The notes below the pieces were generated by a model that saw only the letters and a list, made by a program, of their open reading frames with translations, did no database searches and was not told the DNA's origin. Below are positions 37,576-46,516 of a DNA stretch of 64,000 bases, one piece after another. Origin of the DNA: Streptomyces cupreus. GTDB lineage: Bacteria; Actinomycetota; Actinomycetes; Streptomycetales; Streptomycetaceae. Each line of letters opens with the position of its first letter. The first letter of the stretch is position 1. The translations under genes were made by a program, and so were the position numbers. The stretch spans positions 1-64,000 of the forward strand of contig NZ_JACMSF010000039.1 of assembly GCF_014257025.1 (NCBI RefSeq). Direction: 5' to 3'.

Positions 37576-38823
37576 ATGAGCGAGTTGGTCCCCGGGGGCA
37601 ATGTGCCCCTCCCGGGCGGCGCCGTGGCCGTCCGGGTGCCCGGCCCCTTCGATGTGTCCGCGCTGATCACGGACGACGGCGGCAAGGTCCGCGGCGACGG
37701 CGACTTCGTGTTCTACAACCAGCCGACGGCCCCGGGCGCGCGCCTGCACGGCGACACGCTCACCGTCGACCCGGCGCGGCTGCGCGCGGGCGCCACCCGG
37801 GTGACGGTCGTGATCAGCCCCGCCGACCCCGGCACCGCCCTCGGAGGCCTGCCCGCCCCCACGCTCCATGTCACCGGCGCGGGCGGCCGTACCCTTGCCC
37901 GGTTCGCCCCGCCGCGGCCCCGGCAGGAGACGGTGCTGCTGCTCGCGGAGCTGTACCGGCGTGGCGGCGGCTGGAAGCTGCGGGCTGTGGGCCAGGGGTA
38001 CGCCGACGGACTGGCGGGCCTCGCCCGTGACTTCGGGGTGGAGGTCACCGAGGACGCGCCCGCCGACCCGGACGGTTTCGTCGGCCTCGTCAACTCCGCC
38101 CGCGCCTCGGCCGGTTCACCATCCATCGCCCTGGACGCCCGACTGGCCTCCGCCGCGCGGGACCATGCCGTCGCCATGGCGGCGCGGGGCCGCCTGGAGG
38201 CGGAGGGCCTCTACCCGCGCGTCACCGCCACCGGATACACGTATCTGACCGTCGGGGAGCATCTGGTGTCCGGCCCGCGCTCGCCCGCCGAGTTCGTCGA
38301 GTACTGTCTGGGCTCCGACCGGGCCAGGCGCACCCTGCTCGACCCGGCCTTCACGCACGCGGGACTGGCCTACGCCCCGGCCCGCTCCGGGGACGTCTAC
38401 TGGACGGCGCTGTGGGCCCGCCCTTTCACCCCCGCCGATCTGGCCGGAACCGCCACGGAGGTGGTGGATCTCACCAACCGGGAGCGGGCGAGGGCCGGTC
38501 TGCCCCCGCTCGCCCTCGACCCGATCCTCACCACCGCCGCGCAGGCGCACAGCGCGGACATGGTCGCGCGGGCCTTCTACTCCCACATCTCGCCCGAGGG
38601 CAGTCAGCCCTGGGACCGGGCGGCCGCGGCGGGCTCCCGGCGGCGCTCGATCGGCGAGAACATAGCCTGCGGTCAGCGCTCCCCCGCCGAGGTCGTACAG
38701 GGCTGGATGGACAGCCCCGGCCATCGCGCCAACATCCTCAAACGCGACTTCACGCACATCGGCGTCGGCTTCGCGGGCGGCGGCCAGGCGGGCACGTACT
38801 GGACCCAACTCTTCGGCGCCTGA
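37576..38823 (+). CDS. TerD-domain protein fused to two CAP (SCP/PR1) domains
   Basis: 415 residues. Residues about 1-150 are TerD-like (LVPGGNVPLPGGAVAVRV; FVFYNQPTAPG; LAELYRRGGGWKLRAVGQGY). Residues about 165-288 are a degenerate CAP domain (FVGLVNSARASAG). Residues about 293-415 are a better conserved CAP domain with VVDLTNRERARAGLPPL, AQAHSADMVARAFYSHISPEG, GENIACG and GWMDSPGHRANIL. TerD domains bind calcium in tellurite-resistance proteins; CAP domains are usually secreted. No signal peptide is seen, so the location is unclear. Function not established. Confidence 0.85.
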   Translation: MSELVPGGNVPLPGGAVAVRVPGPFDVSALITDDGGKVRGDGDFVFYNQPTAPGARLHGDTLTVDPARLRAGATRVTVVISPADPGTALGGLPAPTLHVTGAGGRTLARFAPPRPRQETVLLLAELYRRGGGWKLRAVGQGYADGLAGLARDFGVEVTEDAPADPDGFVGLVNSARASAGSPSIALDARLASAARDHAVAMAARGRLEAEGLYPRVTATGYTYLTVGEHLVSGPRSPAEFVEYCLGSDRARRTLLDPAFTHAGLAYAPARSGDVYWTALWARPFTPADLAGTATEVVDLTNRERARAGLPPLALDPILTTAAQAHSADMVARAFYSHISPEGSQPWDRAAAAGSRRRSIGENIACGQRSPAEVVQGWMDSPGHRANILKRDFTHIGVGFAGGGQAGTYWTQLFGA

Positions 38824-38878
38824 GGCACGGTGCCGCGCGGTCTGGGCGGAAGGACATCGTCCGCGACACGATGCCCTC

Positions 38879-39556
38879 ATGAAGGGTGACCTGTTTTCCA
38901 GCGAGCACATGGTCCAGCCCGCCACGGCGCCGGGCATGACGGTAGAGAACGCCAAGTGCATCAGATACGCGGTGAGCGGCGAGATGCTGGCCCGCCAGGG
39001 CGCGATGATCGCCTATCGCGGCAGTCTCCAGTTCGAGCGCAAGGGCCAGGGCGTGGGCGGCATGCTCAAGCGCGCGGTCACCGGGGAGGGACTGCCGCTG
39101 ATGGCGGTGCGCGGGCAGGGCGAGGCCTGGTTCGCGCACGAGGCGCAGAACTGCTTCGTCGTCGAGCTCGACCCCGGCGACGAGTTCACCGTCAACGGCC
39201 GTAACGTCCTGTGCTTCGACGCCTCGCTGTCGTACCGGATCGCGACCGTGAAGGGGGCCGGCATCACCGGCGGCGGCCTGTTCAACAGTGTGTTCACCGG
39301 ACAGGGCCGGCTGGGGCTGGTCTGCGAGGGCAATCCGCTGGTGATCCCGGTATCGGGGCAGTATCCGGTCTACGTCGACACCGATGCGGTCGTCGGCTGG
39401 AGCGCGGGCCTCGGGACCTCGCTGCACCGGTCCCAGTCCATCGGCTCGATGCTGCGCGGCGGCTCCGGGGAGGCCGTACAGCTGATGCTGAGCGGTGAGG
39501 GCTACGTCGTCGTACGCCCGAGTGAGGCGACGCCGCAGAAGGCCCAGCAGCACTGA
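38879..39556 (+). CDS. AIM24 family protein
   Basis: 225 residues. LFSSEHMVQPATAPGMTVENAKCIRYAVSGEMLARQGAMIAYRG and the repeated short beta motifs (SGEGYVVVRPSE) match the AIM24 family. It is a beta-rich fold named after a yeast mitochondrial protein; bacterial members are often found in tandem and near TerD-type genes. It follows the TerD-CAP gene by 55 bases. Biochemical function is unknown. A hairpin begins 4 bases after the stop. Confidence 0.85.
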   Translation: MKGDLFSSEHMVQPATAPGMTVENAKCIRYAVSGEMLARQGAMIAYRGSLQFERKGQGVGGMLKRAVTGEGLPLMAVRGQGEAWFAHEAQNCFVVELDPGDEFTVNGRNVLCFDASLSYRIATVKGAGITGGGLFNSVFTGQGRLGLVCEGNPLVIPVSGQYPVYVDTDAVVGWSAGLGTSLHRSQSIGSMLRGGSGEAVQLMLSGEGYVVVRPSEATPQKAQQH

Positions 39557-39560
39557 CGGT

Positions 39561-39585
39561 CCGTGAGGTGATCTGCGCCTCACGG
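39561..39585 (+). terminator. Hairpin after the AIM24 gene
   Basis: CCGTGAGG at 39561-39568 pairs with CCTCACGG at 39578-39585 around a 9-base loop, 4 bases past the stop. Likely terminator of the TerD-CAP/AIM24 transcript. Confidence 0.55.
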
Positions 39586-39673
39586 GCAACCCTGTCGGCT
39601 CCGTCCACGTCTTGATCGGCAACAGATGACACCGCCCTGGTCCCTCGGGGGCCAGGGCTGGTTTCCGACGCCC

Positions 39674-39716
39674 TATACACATCATGTATACGCTCGATGT
39701 ATAGATGTGGTGTATA
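39674..39716. promoter_or_regulatory. Operator array: four TGTATA half-sites
   Basis: TATACA (39674-39679) and three TGTATA copies (39685-39690, 39698-39703, 39711-39716) lie in an AT-rich island 18-60 bases before the TPR gene. The first pair is an inverted repeat spaced 5 bases (TATACACATCATGTATA); the outer TATACAC and GTGTATA also pair. The island stands out in a GC-rich genome and may combine the promoter with repressor sites; PadR-like regulators favour similar ATGTAT/ATACAT sequences. Confidence 0.6.
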
Positions 39717-39733
39717 CGGACCGAAAGGGATCC

Positions 39734-40774
39734 ATGTACGGCAAGGCATTCGCCCCGGAGTACCAGGGCGCCCTGACCACCCTGTCCGTGAACTCCTCGC
39801 TCACCGATGTCCTGACGGCCGGTACCGAGGAGTTGCGGGCCGCCGAGCGGACCGGGCGGCACGGCGAGGCGGCGCGCTCCGGGCTCGCAGTCGCCGAGGC
39901 GCACCGGCGCCTCGGTCAGATCGGAGAGGCGGACCGGGCGTGGAAGGCGAGCTACCGCGCCGCCCGCCGCGCCGGGGACACGGCGGCGATGGCCTGGGCA
40001 CTGTGGAGCGGCGGCACCCTGGCCCGGCAGCGCGGCGAGTTCGCGCTGGCCCGGCGGCTGCTCCAGCTCGCCGCGGAGCTCGGCGAGCGCGGCGGGGACG
40101 TCGTGGTCCGCGGGTACTCACTGGCCGGCCTCGCCGAGACCGGCCGGATCCAGGGCGACTACGAGGCCGTGGCCCGGCTGCACGAGCAACTGCTGGCCGA
40201 GGCCCGACGGCGCGGCGAGGCCCGGCACACGGTGTGGGCGCTGGAGGGCATCGCTCAGATCCACCGCAACACCGGCTCCTACGACACCGCGTACGCCCTG
40301 TTCGAGGAGGCGGCCGAGATCGCCGCCCGCGCCGACGACCGGCGCGGACACGCCTGGGCGCTGCGCGGCCTCGCCGACATCGTCTCGGTCCGGGACGGGG
40401 ACACCGAGCGGGCCCTCGCCCTGCTGTCCGAGGCGGAGACGACCTGCCGGGCGATGAGCCTGTCCAGCGCGCTCGCCTACAACCACAAGATGCGCGGCAA
40501 CGTCCTGTACCGCGCCGGTCGTTACACCGAGGCCCGGGACCTGTACGAGCGGGCGCTCGACGAGTTCCGCGCCATGAGCGAACCACGCGGCCAGGCCCTG
40601 GCCCGCCTGGGCCTGGCCAAGTCCAGGGCCCGGCTGGGCCGGGACCGCGCCGAGACGGAGGCCGAACTGACGGAACTGGCACGGACGTTGGACCGGATCG
40701 GCCTGAAGCACGCCCGGGAGATGGTGGCCCGGGCACAGGAGGAGCTGGAGCTCGGCGCGGAGGTCGTACGGTGA
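39734..40774 (+). CDS. TPR-repeat protein
   Basis: 346 residues from ATG 39734 with AAAGGGA upstream. It consists of repeated helical pairs (MAWALWSGGTLARQRGEFALARRLLQLAAELG; LAYNHKMRGNVLYRAGRYTEARDLYERAL), a TPR-like superhelix for protein binding. No enzymatic motif. It is coupled to the polyprenyl synthase (its stop overlaps the next start as GTGA) and lies behind the TGTATA array. Together they may form a regulated pair; a chaperone or scaffold role for the synthase is conjecture. Confidence 0.8.
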   Translation: MYGKAFAPEYQGALTTLSVNSSLTDVLTAGTEELRAAERTGRHGEAARSGLAVAEAHRRLGQIGEADRAWKASYRAARRAGDTAAMAWALWSGGTLARQRGEFALARRLLQLAAELGERGGDVVVRGYSLAGLAETGRIQGDYEAVARLHEQLLAEARRRGEARHTVWALEGIAQIHRNTGSYDTAYALFEEAAEIAARADDRRGHAWALRGLADIVSVRDGDTERALALLSEAETTCRAMSLSSALAYNHKMRGNVLYRAGRYTEARDLYERALDEFRAMSEPRGQALARLGLAKSRARLGRDRAETEAELTELARTLDRIGLKHAREMVARAQEELELGAEVVR

Positions 40775-41796
40775 CGGTCCTCCCCTCGACGGCGCCCCTG
40801 GCGGGCGTCCACGTACTGGACCGCTGCCGGGAGTCGGTCCGTCCGGCGCTCGCCGAGGCCGTGGGGCGGCTGCATCCCTGGGTCGGCGAGATGGCCGCGT
40901 ACTCCTTCGGCTGGTGCGAGGTGGGCGGCACACCCGTCGCCGCCTCCGAAGGCAAGGGCGTGCGGCAGGCGCTGGCCGTGCTCGGCGCCGAGGCGGTGGG
41001 CGGCCCCATCGAGGCCGGGACGACCGCCGCGGTGGCGGTGGAACTGGTGCACGCCTTCTCCCTGCTGCACGACGACATCATGGACGGCGACACGGCCCGC
41101 CGCCGACGCCCCACGGTGTGGAAGGCGTACGGCACCGGTCCGGCCGTCCTCGCGGGCGACGCCCTGTTCGCGCTGGCCGTCGAGACCCTCGCCGCGGCAC
41201 CCGGGAGCGGCGGCGCCGTACGACTGCTGTCGGTGGCGCTCGGCGACCTGGTGCGCGGGCAGGCCGACGACCTGCTGTTCGCGACCCGCCCCTGGACGGG
41301 GCCCGAGCGGGTGCGGCCGAAGGAGTACCGGGCGATGGCCGGGCACAAGACGGGCGCTCTGCTGGGCTGTGCCGCCGCGCTGGGTGCCGCGCTCGGCGGG
41401 GCGCCGCCCGCGACGGTCGCCGCGCTGGACCGGGCCGGGCGCGACCTCGGCGTCGCCTTCCAGATCGTCGACGACGTCCTCGGCATCTGGGGCGATCCCG
41501 CGGTCACCGGCAAGCCCGTCCATGGTGATCTGCGGGAACGCAAGAAGACGTTCCCGGTGCTCGTCGCGCTCGACACGCCTGTGGCCCGGCGCCTGGCCGA
41601 ACTCCTGGATTCCGGCGAGGATTTCGGCGCCGCGGCCGCGCTGATCGAGGAGGCGGGCGGCCGGTCGGCAGCGCTGCGCGAGGCCCGGCGCCGGATCGCC
41701 GTCGCCGAGGCCGCCCTGGACGCCGTACCCCTGGAGGCGGGCGCGGCCGGGGAGTTGCGGTCGCTGCTGGCCTTCCTGGTGCGTCGCGACCTGTGA
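40771..41796 (+). CDS. Polyprenyl (isoprenyl) diphosphate synthase
   Basis: 341 residues. GTG start overlapping the TPR stop. First Asp-rich motif: LLHDDIMDGDTARRRRPTVW (DDxxD), second: QIVDDVLGIWGD. Predicted trans-type prenyltransferase that condenses IPP with an allylic diphosphate to make GPP, FPP or longer. Chain length is not clear from the residues before the first motif. It could supply GPP to the 2-MIB operon 11 kb away, but no link is proven. Confidence 0.88.
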   Translation: MTVLPSTAPLAGVHVLDRCRESVRPALAEAVGRLHPWVGEMAAYSFGWCEVGGTPVAASEGKGVRQALAVLGAEAVGGPIEAGTTAAVAVELVHAFSLLHDDIMDGDTARRRRPTVWKAYGTGPAVLAGDALFALAVETLAAAPGSGGAVRLLSVALGDLVRGQADDLLFATRPWTGPERVRPKEYRAMAGHKTGALLGCAAALGAALGGAPPATVAALDRAGRDLGVAFQIVDDVLGIWGDPAVTGKPVHGDLRERKKTFPVLVALDTPVARRLAELLDSGEDFGAAAALIEEAGGRSAALREARRRIAVAEAALDAVPLEAGAAGELRSLLAFLVRRDL

Positions 41797-41919
41797 CACG
41801 CGTGTTCGACACCGATGAACAAACGGGAATCGGCGCATCTCGCTCGGCGGATCCTTGAACACACCCCGTCACACCCGCCGTACCTCTGGGAAAGGTGAGA
41901 GCCAGGGGTTCAGCGAGGG

Positions 41920-43449
41920 ATGACCATGGTCAAGGCGCACGTCTCCACACCCGTGTTGGTCGCCGGGAGATTCCGGCTCGTCGAGGTCGTCAGCCGGGAG
42001 ACCAACCGCGTCTGCTGGTACGGGGAGGACATCGGGGTGGTGCGGCCCGTCCTGGTCACCCAGATTGGGCTGCCGGAGGTTCCGGACGGGGAGGAGGCGC
42101 GCCGGATCATCGCGCGGGTCATCCGCACCTCCGAGCGGATGGCGCTGATGCTGCCCCACCGGGTCGGCGAAGTCATCGACGCCGTCGAGGAGTCGGGGAC
42201 ACTGTGGGTGGTCACCAGGTGGATCGACGGGGTGCCGCTGAGCGAACTCCTCTCCCAGCAAGGCACGTTGAACTACGTCCGGGCCGCGCGCATCGGTCTG
42301 CAGCTGCTCGATGTGCTGGAGACGGCGCACGGCCAGGGCATCGCACACGGCGAACTCAGCCCCGCCCAGGTGTTCGTGCGCGACGAGGGGTCCGTCGTGC
42401 TCACCGGCTTCGGGCTGGCGGGCGCCACCCTCGCGCCCCGGCTGGCGGCGCCCGCCTACGCCTCCCCCGAGCAGGCACGGGACGAGCCGATCGGGCCGGC
42501 CGGCGATCTGTGGGCGCTGGGCGCGCTGCTCTACACGATGGTGGAGGGGCGCCCGCCGTTCCGGGACCGGGGGCGGCCGGAGGCCACGCTGAAGGGCGTG
42601 GACCGGCTGCCGCTGCGCACCCCGGTGCGGGCCGGGCCGCTCACCCAGGCCGTACAGGGGCTGTTGCGCAAGGACGCCCTGGAACGGCTGCCCCGCCCGG
42701 TGGTCCGTGAGGCCTTCGTCCGCGTCCTCGACGAGGAGACCGCGGCGACCGTGCCGAGCCCGCGGCTGCGCGGCCGGTACACACACTGCCCGGGCTTGGG
42801 CAACCGGGCCATGATCGCGGGGACCGCCCTGGCCGTCGTCACCGTCGTGGTCGCCGTCCTCGCGGTGACCGACCGGCTGCCCGGCGGCTCCGACTCCCCC
42901 GCCGCCGGGCCGAAGCCGAGCCCGACCCCGTCCGCCACCGCGCCCGCCTCCCCCAGCCCCTCCCCCACGCCGACCCCCACCCCCTCGGAATCCCCCTTCC
43001 GCCGCTACGACTCCCCCGAGGGTTTCTCCGTCACGCTCCCGGCGGGCTGGCGGCCGCTGAGCACCGACCGGGTCTCGGATCTGGCGTACCGCGTGGTGCT
43101 CGGCGCGGAGGGCGACGCGCGCACGCTCACCGTCACCTACAGCGAGCGGGTGGGCCCCGATCCCGTCGCCGTCTGGCGCGATGTGGAGCCCGGCCTGAAG
43201 CAGGGCGGCGACTACCGGAGGATCGGCGAGATCCGGGCGACGACGTACCGGGGCCGGAATGCCGCCGAGATGGAGTGGCTCGCCGACGCCGACGGCACCC
43301 GGGTGCGTACCTTCGGCCGGGGCTACCTCCTCGGCGGCGGCCGCGGCTACTCGCTGCGCTGGACGGCGCCCGCGGCCGACTGGGACGACGCCGACAACCG
43401 CGAGGCCCTGGCCGCCGCCCTGCGCACCTTCAAGGAGCCGTCACGCTGA
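41920..43449 (+). CDS. Membrane-anchored pseudokinase (Ser/Thr-kinase-like)
   Basis: 509 residues (ATG at 41926, 7 bases after GAGGGA, is an equally good start). The N-terminal 270 residues follow the Pkn2 kinase fold but key residues are gone. The VAIK Lys is not found, the HRD loop reads HGELSPAQV (143-151), and DFG reads GFG (163-165). APAYASPEQ, the substrate-loop segment, is kept. A membrane helix is near residues 298-318, followed by a Ser/Pro-rich linker and an exported C-terminal domain. It probably acts as a scaffold or sensor rather than a phosphotransferase. Confidence 0.82.
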   Translation: MTMVKAHVSTPVLVAGRFRLVEVVSRETNRVCWYGEDIGVVRPVLVTQIGLPEVPDGEEARRIIARVIRTSERMALMLPHRVGEVIDAVEESGTLWVVTRWIDGVPLSELLSQQGTLNYVRAARIGLQLLDVLETAHGQGIAHGELSPAQVFVRDEGSVVLTGFGLAGATLAPRLAAPAYASPEQARDEPIGPAGDLWALGALLYTMVEGRPPFRDRGRPEATLKGVDRLPLRTPVRAGPLTQAVQGLLRKDALERLPRPVVREAFVRVLDEETAATVPSPRLRGRYTHCPGLGNRAMIAGTALAVVTVVVAVLAVTDRLPGGSDSPAAGPKPSPTPSATAPASPSPSPTPTPTPSESPFRRYDSPEGFSVTLPAGWRPLSTDRVSDLAYRVVLGAEGDARTLTVTYSERVGPDPVAVWRDVEPGLKQGGDYRRIGEIRATTYRGRNAAEMEWLADADGTRVRTFGRGYLLGGGRGYSLRWTAPAADWDDADNREALAAALRTFKEPSR

Positions 43450-44841
43450 ACGGCCGGGCACGCCCATCGCGCTGAGCGGCCGGGGGTGCAGGGGCTGGGT
43501 GCGCCAGCGGGCCGTGCAGGTGCGGTCCGGCAGCGAGCAGGTCACGGCGAGGCGGTGGGGCGTCTCCAGGAAGACCACCTCCGCCTCCAGGGTGTCGGGG
43601 TCGGTCCAGCCGCCGCTCACGGCGGTGGGAACCGGCTCCTCGGCGACGCTCCAGCCGCTCTCCGCGAGCCGCAGTTCCAGCCGGTGGCCGTCCTCGATCA
43701 GCGTCAGCCGGTGGCCGTCCGGGGTAGCGGTGACCTCCGCGGAGATCCAGTCCGAGCCGAAGGCGACGGCGGACCACTCCTGCGGCGCGGGCTTGCCCAC
43801 GGCCGGCGGCAGCGCGAGCCCCGCCAGCCGCTCGGCCAGGGCCGCGTCCGCGGCCTCACGGCCGGACAGCGGCTCCGGTCCGCACGCGGGCAGCAGATGC
43901 GTCCAGACCATCTCCAGCATCTTCTGCATGTCTTCGGTCGCCGCGGTCGTCGCGATCACGGCGTCCTGCTCGGGCAGCACCAGACAGAACTGGCCGTACG
44001 CGCCGTCACCGCGGTAGCCGTGCCGCGACATCCAGAACTGCAGACCGTAGCCCTGCCGCCAGTCCTTCCCGCCCATGGGGCCGTCATCGTTCGCCGTGTG
44101 CGTACGGGTGGCCTCGGCGACCCAGGACTCGGGCAGCACCCGCCGCCCCTCCCACATCCCGCCGCCCAGATAGAGCTGCCCCAGCCGGAGCACCGCGTCG
44201 GTGGTGGCGTGCAGCCCGCTGAAGCCGATCTCCCGGCCCGTCCGGTCCCGCACCCACGCCACCTCGCCGATGCCGATCGGGTCGAAGAGCCGGGGACGCA
44301 GATAGTCGGTGAGCGACTGGCCGGTCAGGCGCTGGACGATCGCGGCGAGGGTGTAGGTGGTGGGCTGGTTGTACGCGAAGACGGTCCCCGGATCCCGGTC
44401 GGGCGGCAGCCGCAGGAACCCCCGCACCAGGTCGTCGGGGTCCAGCGCGCGGGCCCGGTCCAGGGTCTCGGCCTCGTGGCCACTGGCCATCGACGCCACA
44501 TGCCGCACGAGCATCGCGCGGCTGCGCGGGTCGGTGACCTCGGCGTCGAACTCGGGGAAGTACGAGATCACCGGGTCGTCCAGCCGCAGCAGCCCCTCGG
44601 CGACGGCGAATCCGGCTGCGGTGGAGGTGAAGCTCTTGCTGAGCGAGTACAGCAGGTGCGGACGTGCGGCGGAGTACGGCGCCCACCAGCCGGAGGCCAC
44701 GAGCTTGCCGTGCCGCATGATCATGAGGCTGTGCGGTTCTGTCTCGGGGTCGTCTTCGAGGGCGTCGAGGAAGGCCTGCACACCGCAGGCGTCGACGCCC
44801 TGGGAGGCGGGCGTGCTGGAGGGCAGTACGCGAGTCGTCAT
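43441..44841 (-). CDS. Serine hydrolase, beta-lactamase family (cytoplasmic-type)
   Basis: 466 residues from ATG 44841. The active-site SxxK is SLSKSFTS, Tyr motif YNQ in FAYNQPTTYTLAA, and a C-terminal extension of about 120 residues follows the catalytic fold. No signal peptide is seen, in contrast to the hydrolase at 36302. The fold covers beta-lactamases, DD-peptidases and esterases; substrate unknown. Its stop overlaps the pseudokinase stop by 9 bases (convergent). Confidence 0.84.
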   Translation of the reverse strand: MTTRVLPSSTPASQGVDACGVQAFLDALEDDPETEPHSLMIMRHGKLVASGWWAPYSAARPHLLYSLSKSFTSTAAGFAVAEGLLRLDDPVISYFPEFDAEVTDPRSRAMLVRHVASMASGHEAETLDRARALDPDDLVRGFLRLPPDRDPGTVFAYNQPTTYTLAAIVQRLTGQSLTDYLRPRLFDPIGIGEVAWVRDRTGREIGFSGLHATTDAVLRLGQLYLGGGMWEGRRVLPESWVAEATRTHTANDDGPMGGKDWRQGYGLQFWMSRHGYRGDGAYGQFCLVLPEQDAVIATTAATEDMQKMLEMVWTHLLPACGPEPLSGREAADAALAERLAGLALPPAVGKPAPQEWSAVAFGSDWISAEVTATPDGHRLTLIEDGHRLELRLAESGWSVAEEPVPTAVSGGWTDPDTLEAEVVFLETPHRLAVTCSLPDRTCTARWRTQPLHPRPLSAMGVPGRSA

Positions 44842-44946
44842 GACGGCATCCCTACCCACCAGGCCGTTTCCCGTGCCCGGGCGCATATAGGCTCCGGTCT
44901 GCGCCAGTGCGCTTCCGTGATCCGGCCAAGACCCAGGAGAGCCTCC

Positions 44947-45978
44947 GTGACCCTAGCGTTCGCCCCGTCCGAGACGTCCCCCGCGCCGCTGTCCGACCTC
45001 GTCGCGCGGGACGCGCGTGAGTTCGGGGCGTACGCGCGCACCGGCGGATGGGCCTTCGGCCTGATGGTGGCACGCAGCGTGCGCCCCGGCGGCCAGAGCG
45101 CCGACGAGACGCCGAAGGTGTCGGCGAAGGTGTTCGCCGAGCTGGCCGGCTGCTCGCCCGAGCGTGTCATGCGCTACTACAAGGCCTGGGACCGGGCCGC
45201 CGACGACGGTCTCGTCCCGCACTTCGAGGCGCTCCGGCCGGGCGCGGAGGTGGAGCTGCCGGACTCCGATGTGTGGCTGAGCTACTACGTCTCCCGCAAC
45301 AGCGCCACCTCCGAGCGCGGCACCGCCATCGCCGAGGCCGCCGAGGCGGAGGGCATCCGGCCGACGAAGGCGCTGGAGGTCGCGGAGAACCCCACCGCGC
45401 TGCGTGCCGCGATCCTCGCCGACCCCTCCACCGCCCGCGCCGCCCGCAGCGCGCTGCTCGACCGGATCAAGGAAGACCCGGAGCTCCAGGCCGAGTTGGC
45501 CCGGGACGTCGTGCGCACCGACGACCTGAAGAAGGCCGTCGCCAGCGAGAGCCGGGCCGCCGACCGCATCGGCTACGTCCGCCAGATCGCGGAGTCCGGA
45601 CAGGTCAAGACCCCCGCCGGGCAGACCATCGACGCGCCCGCCGACCTGCGCCAGGAGGCGGAGCGGCATCTGTCGCTGCTCGACGAACTGGACGAGGACG
45701 AGGACACCGGCGAGTGGGCCGGCGAGGCCTACGACACCATGAAGACCCTGGTCGCCGAGACGGTGGAGGCCGACCCCGAACTCCGCGTCCAGGAACGCCG
45801 GACGAAGTTCTACAGCAGCCTCCAGAAGGCGACGAAGGTCTTCGAGGAGCTCACCTTCGACGACGTGCAGGAGTTCGTCGAGGACGACATGGTGCAGCAG
45901 TTGGAGGATCTCCAGCAGGCCATCGCCTCGTGCATCGCCGCGCTGCGCGGCGCCAAGGGCACCGGCGCGGCCGAGTAG
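44947..45978 (+). CDS. Conserved hypothetical protein with possible HTH
   Basis: 343 residues. GTG start, CCAGGAGAG upstream. I do not recognise the family. Residues about 60-95 (VSAKVFAELAGCSPERVMRYYKAWDRAADDGLVP) could be a helix-turn-helix. The rest is strongly helical and acidic (LLDELDEDEDTGEW; FDDVQEFVEDDMVQQLEDLQQAI at the end), suggestive of oligomerisation. No membrane segment. It is divergent from the serine hydrolase and convergent with a small membrane protein. Confidence 0.7.
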   Translation: MTLAFAPSETSPAPLSDLVARDAREFGAYARTGGWAFGLMVARSVRPGGQSADETPKVSAKVFAELAGCSPERVMRYYKAWDRAADDGLVPHFEALRPGAEVELPDSDVWLSYYVSRNSATSERGTAIAEAAEAEGIRPTKALEVAENPTALRAAILADPSTARAARSALLDRIKEDPELQAELARDVVRTDDLKKAVASESRAADRIGYVRQIAESGQVKTPAGQTIDAPADLRQEAERHLSLLDELDEDEDTGEWAGEAYDTMKTLVAETVEADPELRVQERRTKFYSSLQKATKVFEELTFDDVQEFVEDDMVQQLEDLQQAIASCIAALRGAKGTGAAE

Positions 45979-45988
45979 CCGTACTCAG

Positions 45989-46501
45989 TCACTCGTTCGA
46001 CGTGTAGCGGTGCCGCACCCACCACGGCAGGACGAACCAGCACAGCAGATACCACAGCACAACGCCCGCGACCAGCCACGGTACGAACGCGTTGTGGGTG
46101 GCGACCCGCAGAATCAGCAGCAGTGACGCCGTCATGGTGATCAGCAGCAGCACCAGGCCGACGAAGGTCAGCCGGGACGCCCACTCCACCGCCCGGGGTT
46201 TGATGCGCCGACCGGACACCAGCCGGTGCAGGGACACGGGTCCGATCAGGGCGCCGGTGGAGGTGGCACCGACCACCACGGTCACGATGTAGATGGCCTG
46301 CTCGGTGTCGCCCAGGTCGGCGTAGGTCGGGGTGAACACGACGGTGAGCAGGAAGCCGAACAGGATCTGCACGCCCATCTGGGCCACCCGGACCTCCTGG
46401 ATGAGCTCGGACCACATCCGGTCGGCACGCTCGTCCTCGGTCTCATCACGGCCGGAGCGTCTCTGTGTCGCTTGCGCCATGGCATCCGGGTGACCCGGCA
46501 T
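45989..46501 (-). CDS. DUF6328-type four-helix membrane protein
   Basis: About 170 residues (the ATG at 46480 is an alternative start; neither has a strong ribosome site). A charged N-terminus precedes four membrane helices: VGVQILFGFLLTVVFT-like, IYIVTVVVGATSTGALIGP, FVGLVLLLITMTASLLLIL and FVPWLVAGVVLWYLLCWFVLPWW. The DERADRMWSELIQEVRVAQ lead-in and this layout match DUF6328 proteins of Actinobacteria. Function unknown. Confidence 0.75.
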   Translation of the reverse strand: MPGHPDAMAQATQRRSGRDETEDERADRMWSELIQEVRVAQMGVQILFGFLLTVVFTPTYADLGDTEQAIYIVTVVVGATSTGALIGPVSLHRLVSGRRIKPRAVEWASRLTFVGLVLLLITMTASLLLILRVATHNAFVPWLVAGVVLWYLLCWFVLPWWVRHRYTSNE

Positions 46502-46516
46502 TGATCGTTCAAACCG

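Noticed and set aside
40771..41796. The polyprenyl synthase as a member of the 2-MIB operon
   Set aside because: It lies 11 kb away, has its own operator array and TPR partner; supply of GPP is possible but unsupported.
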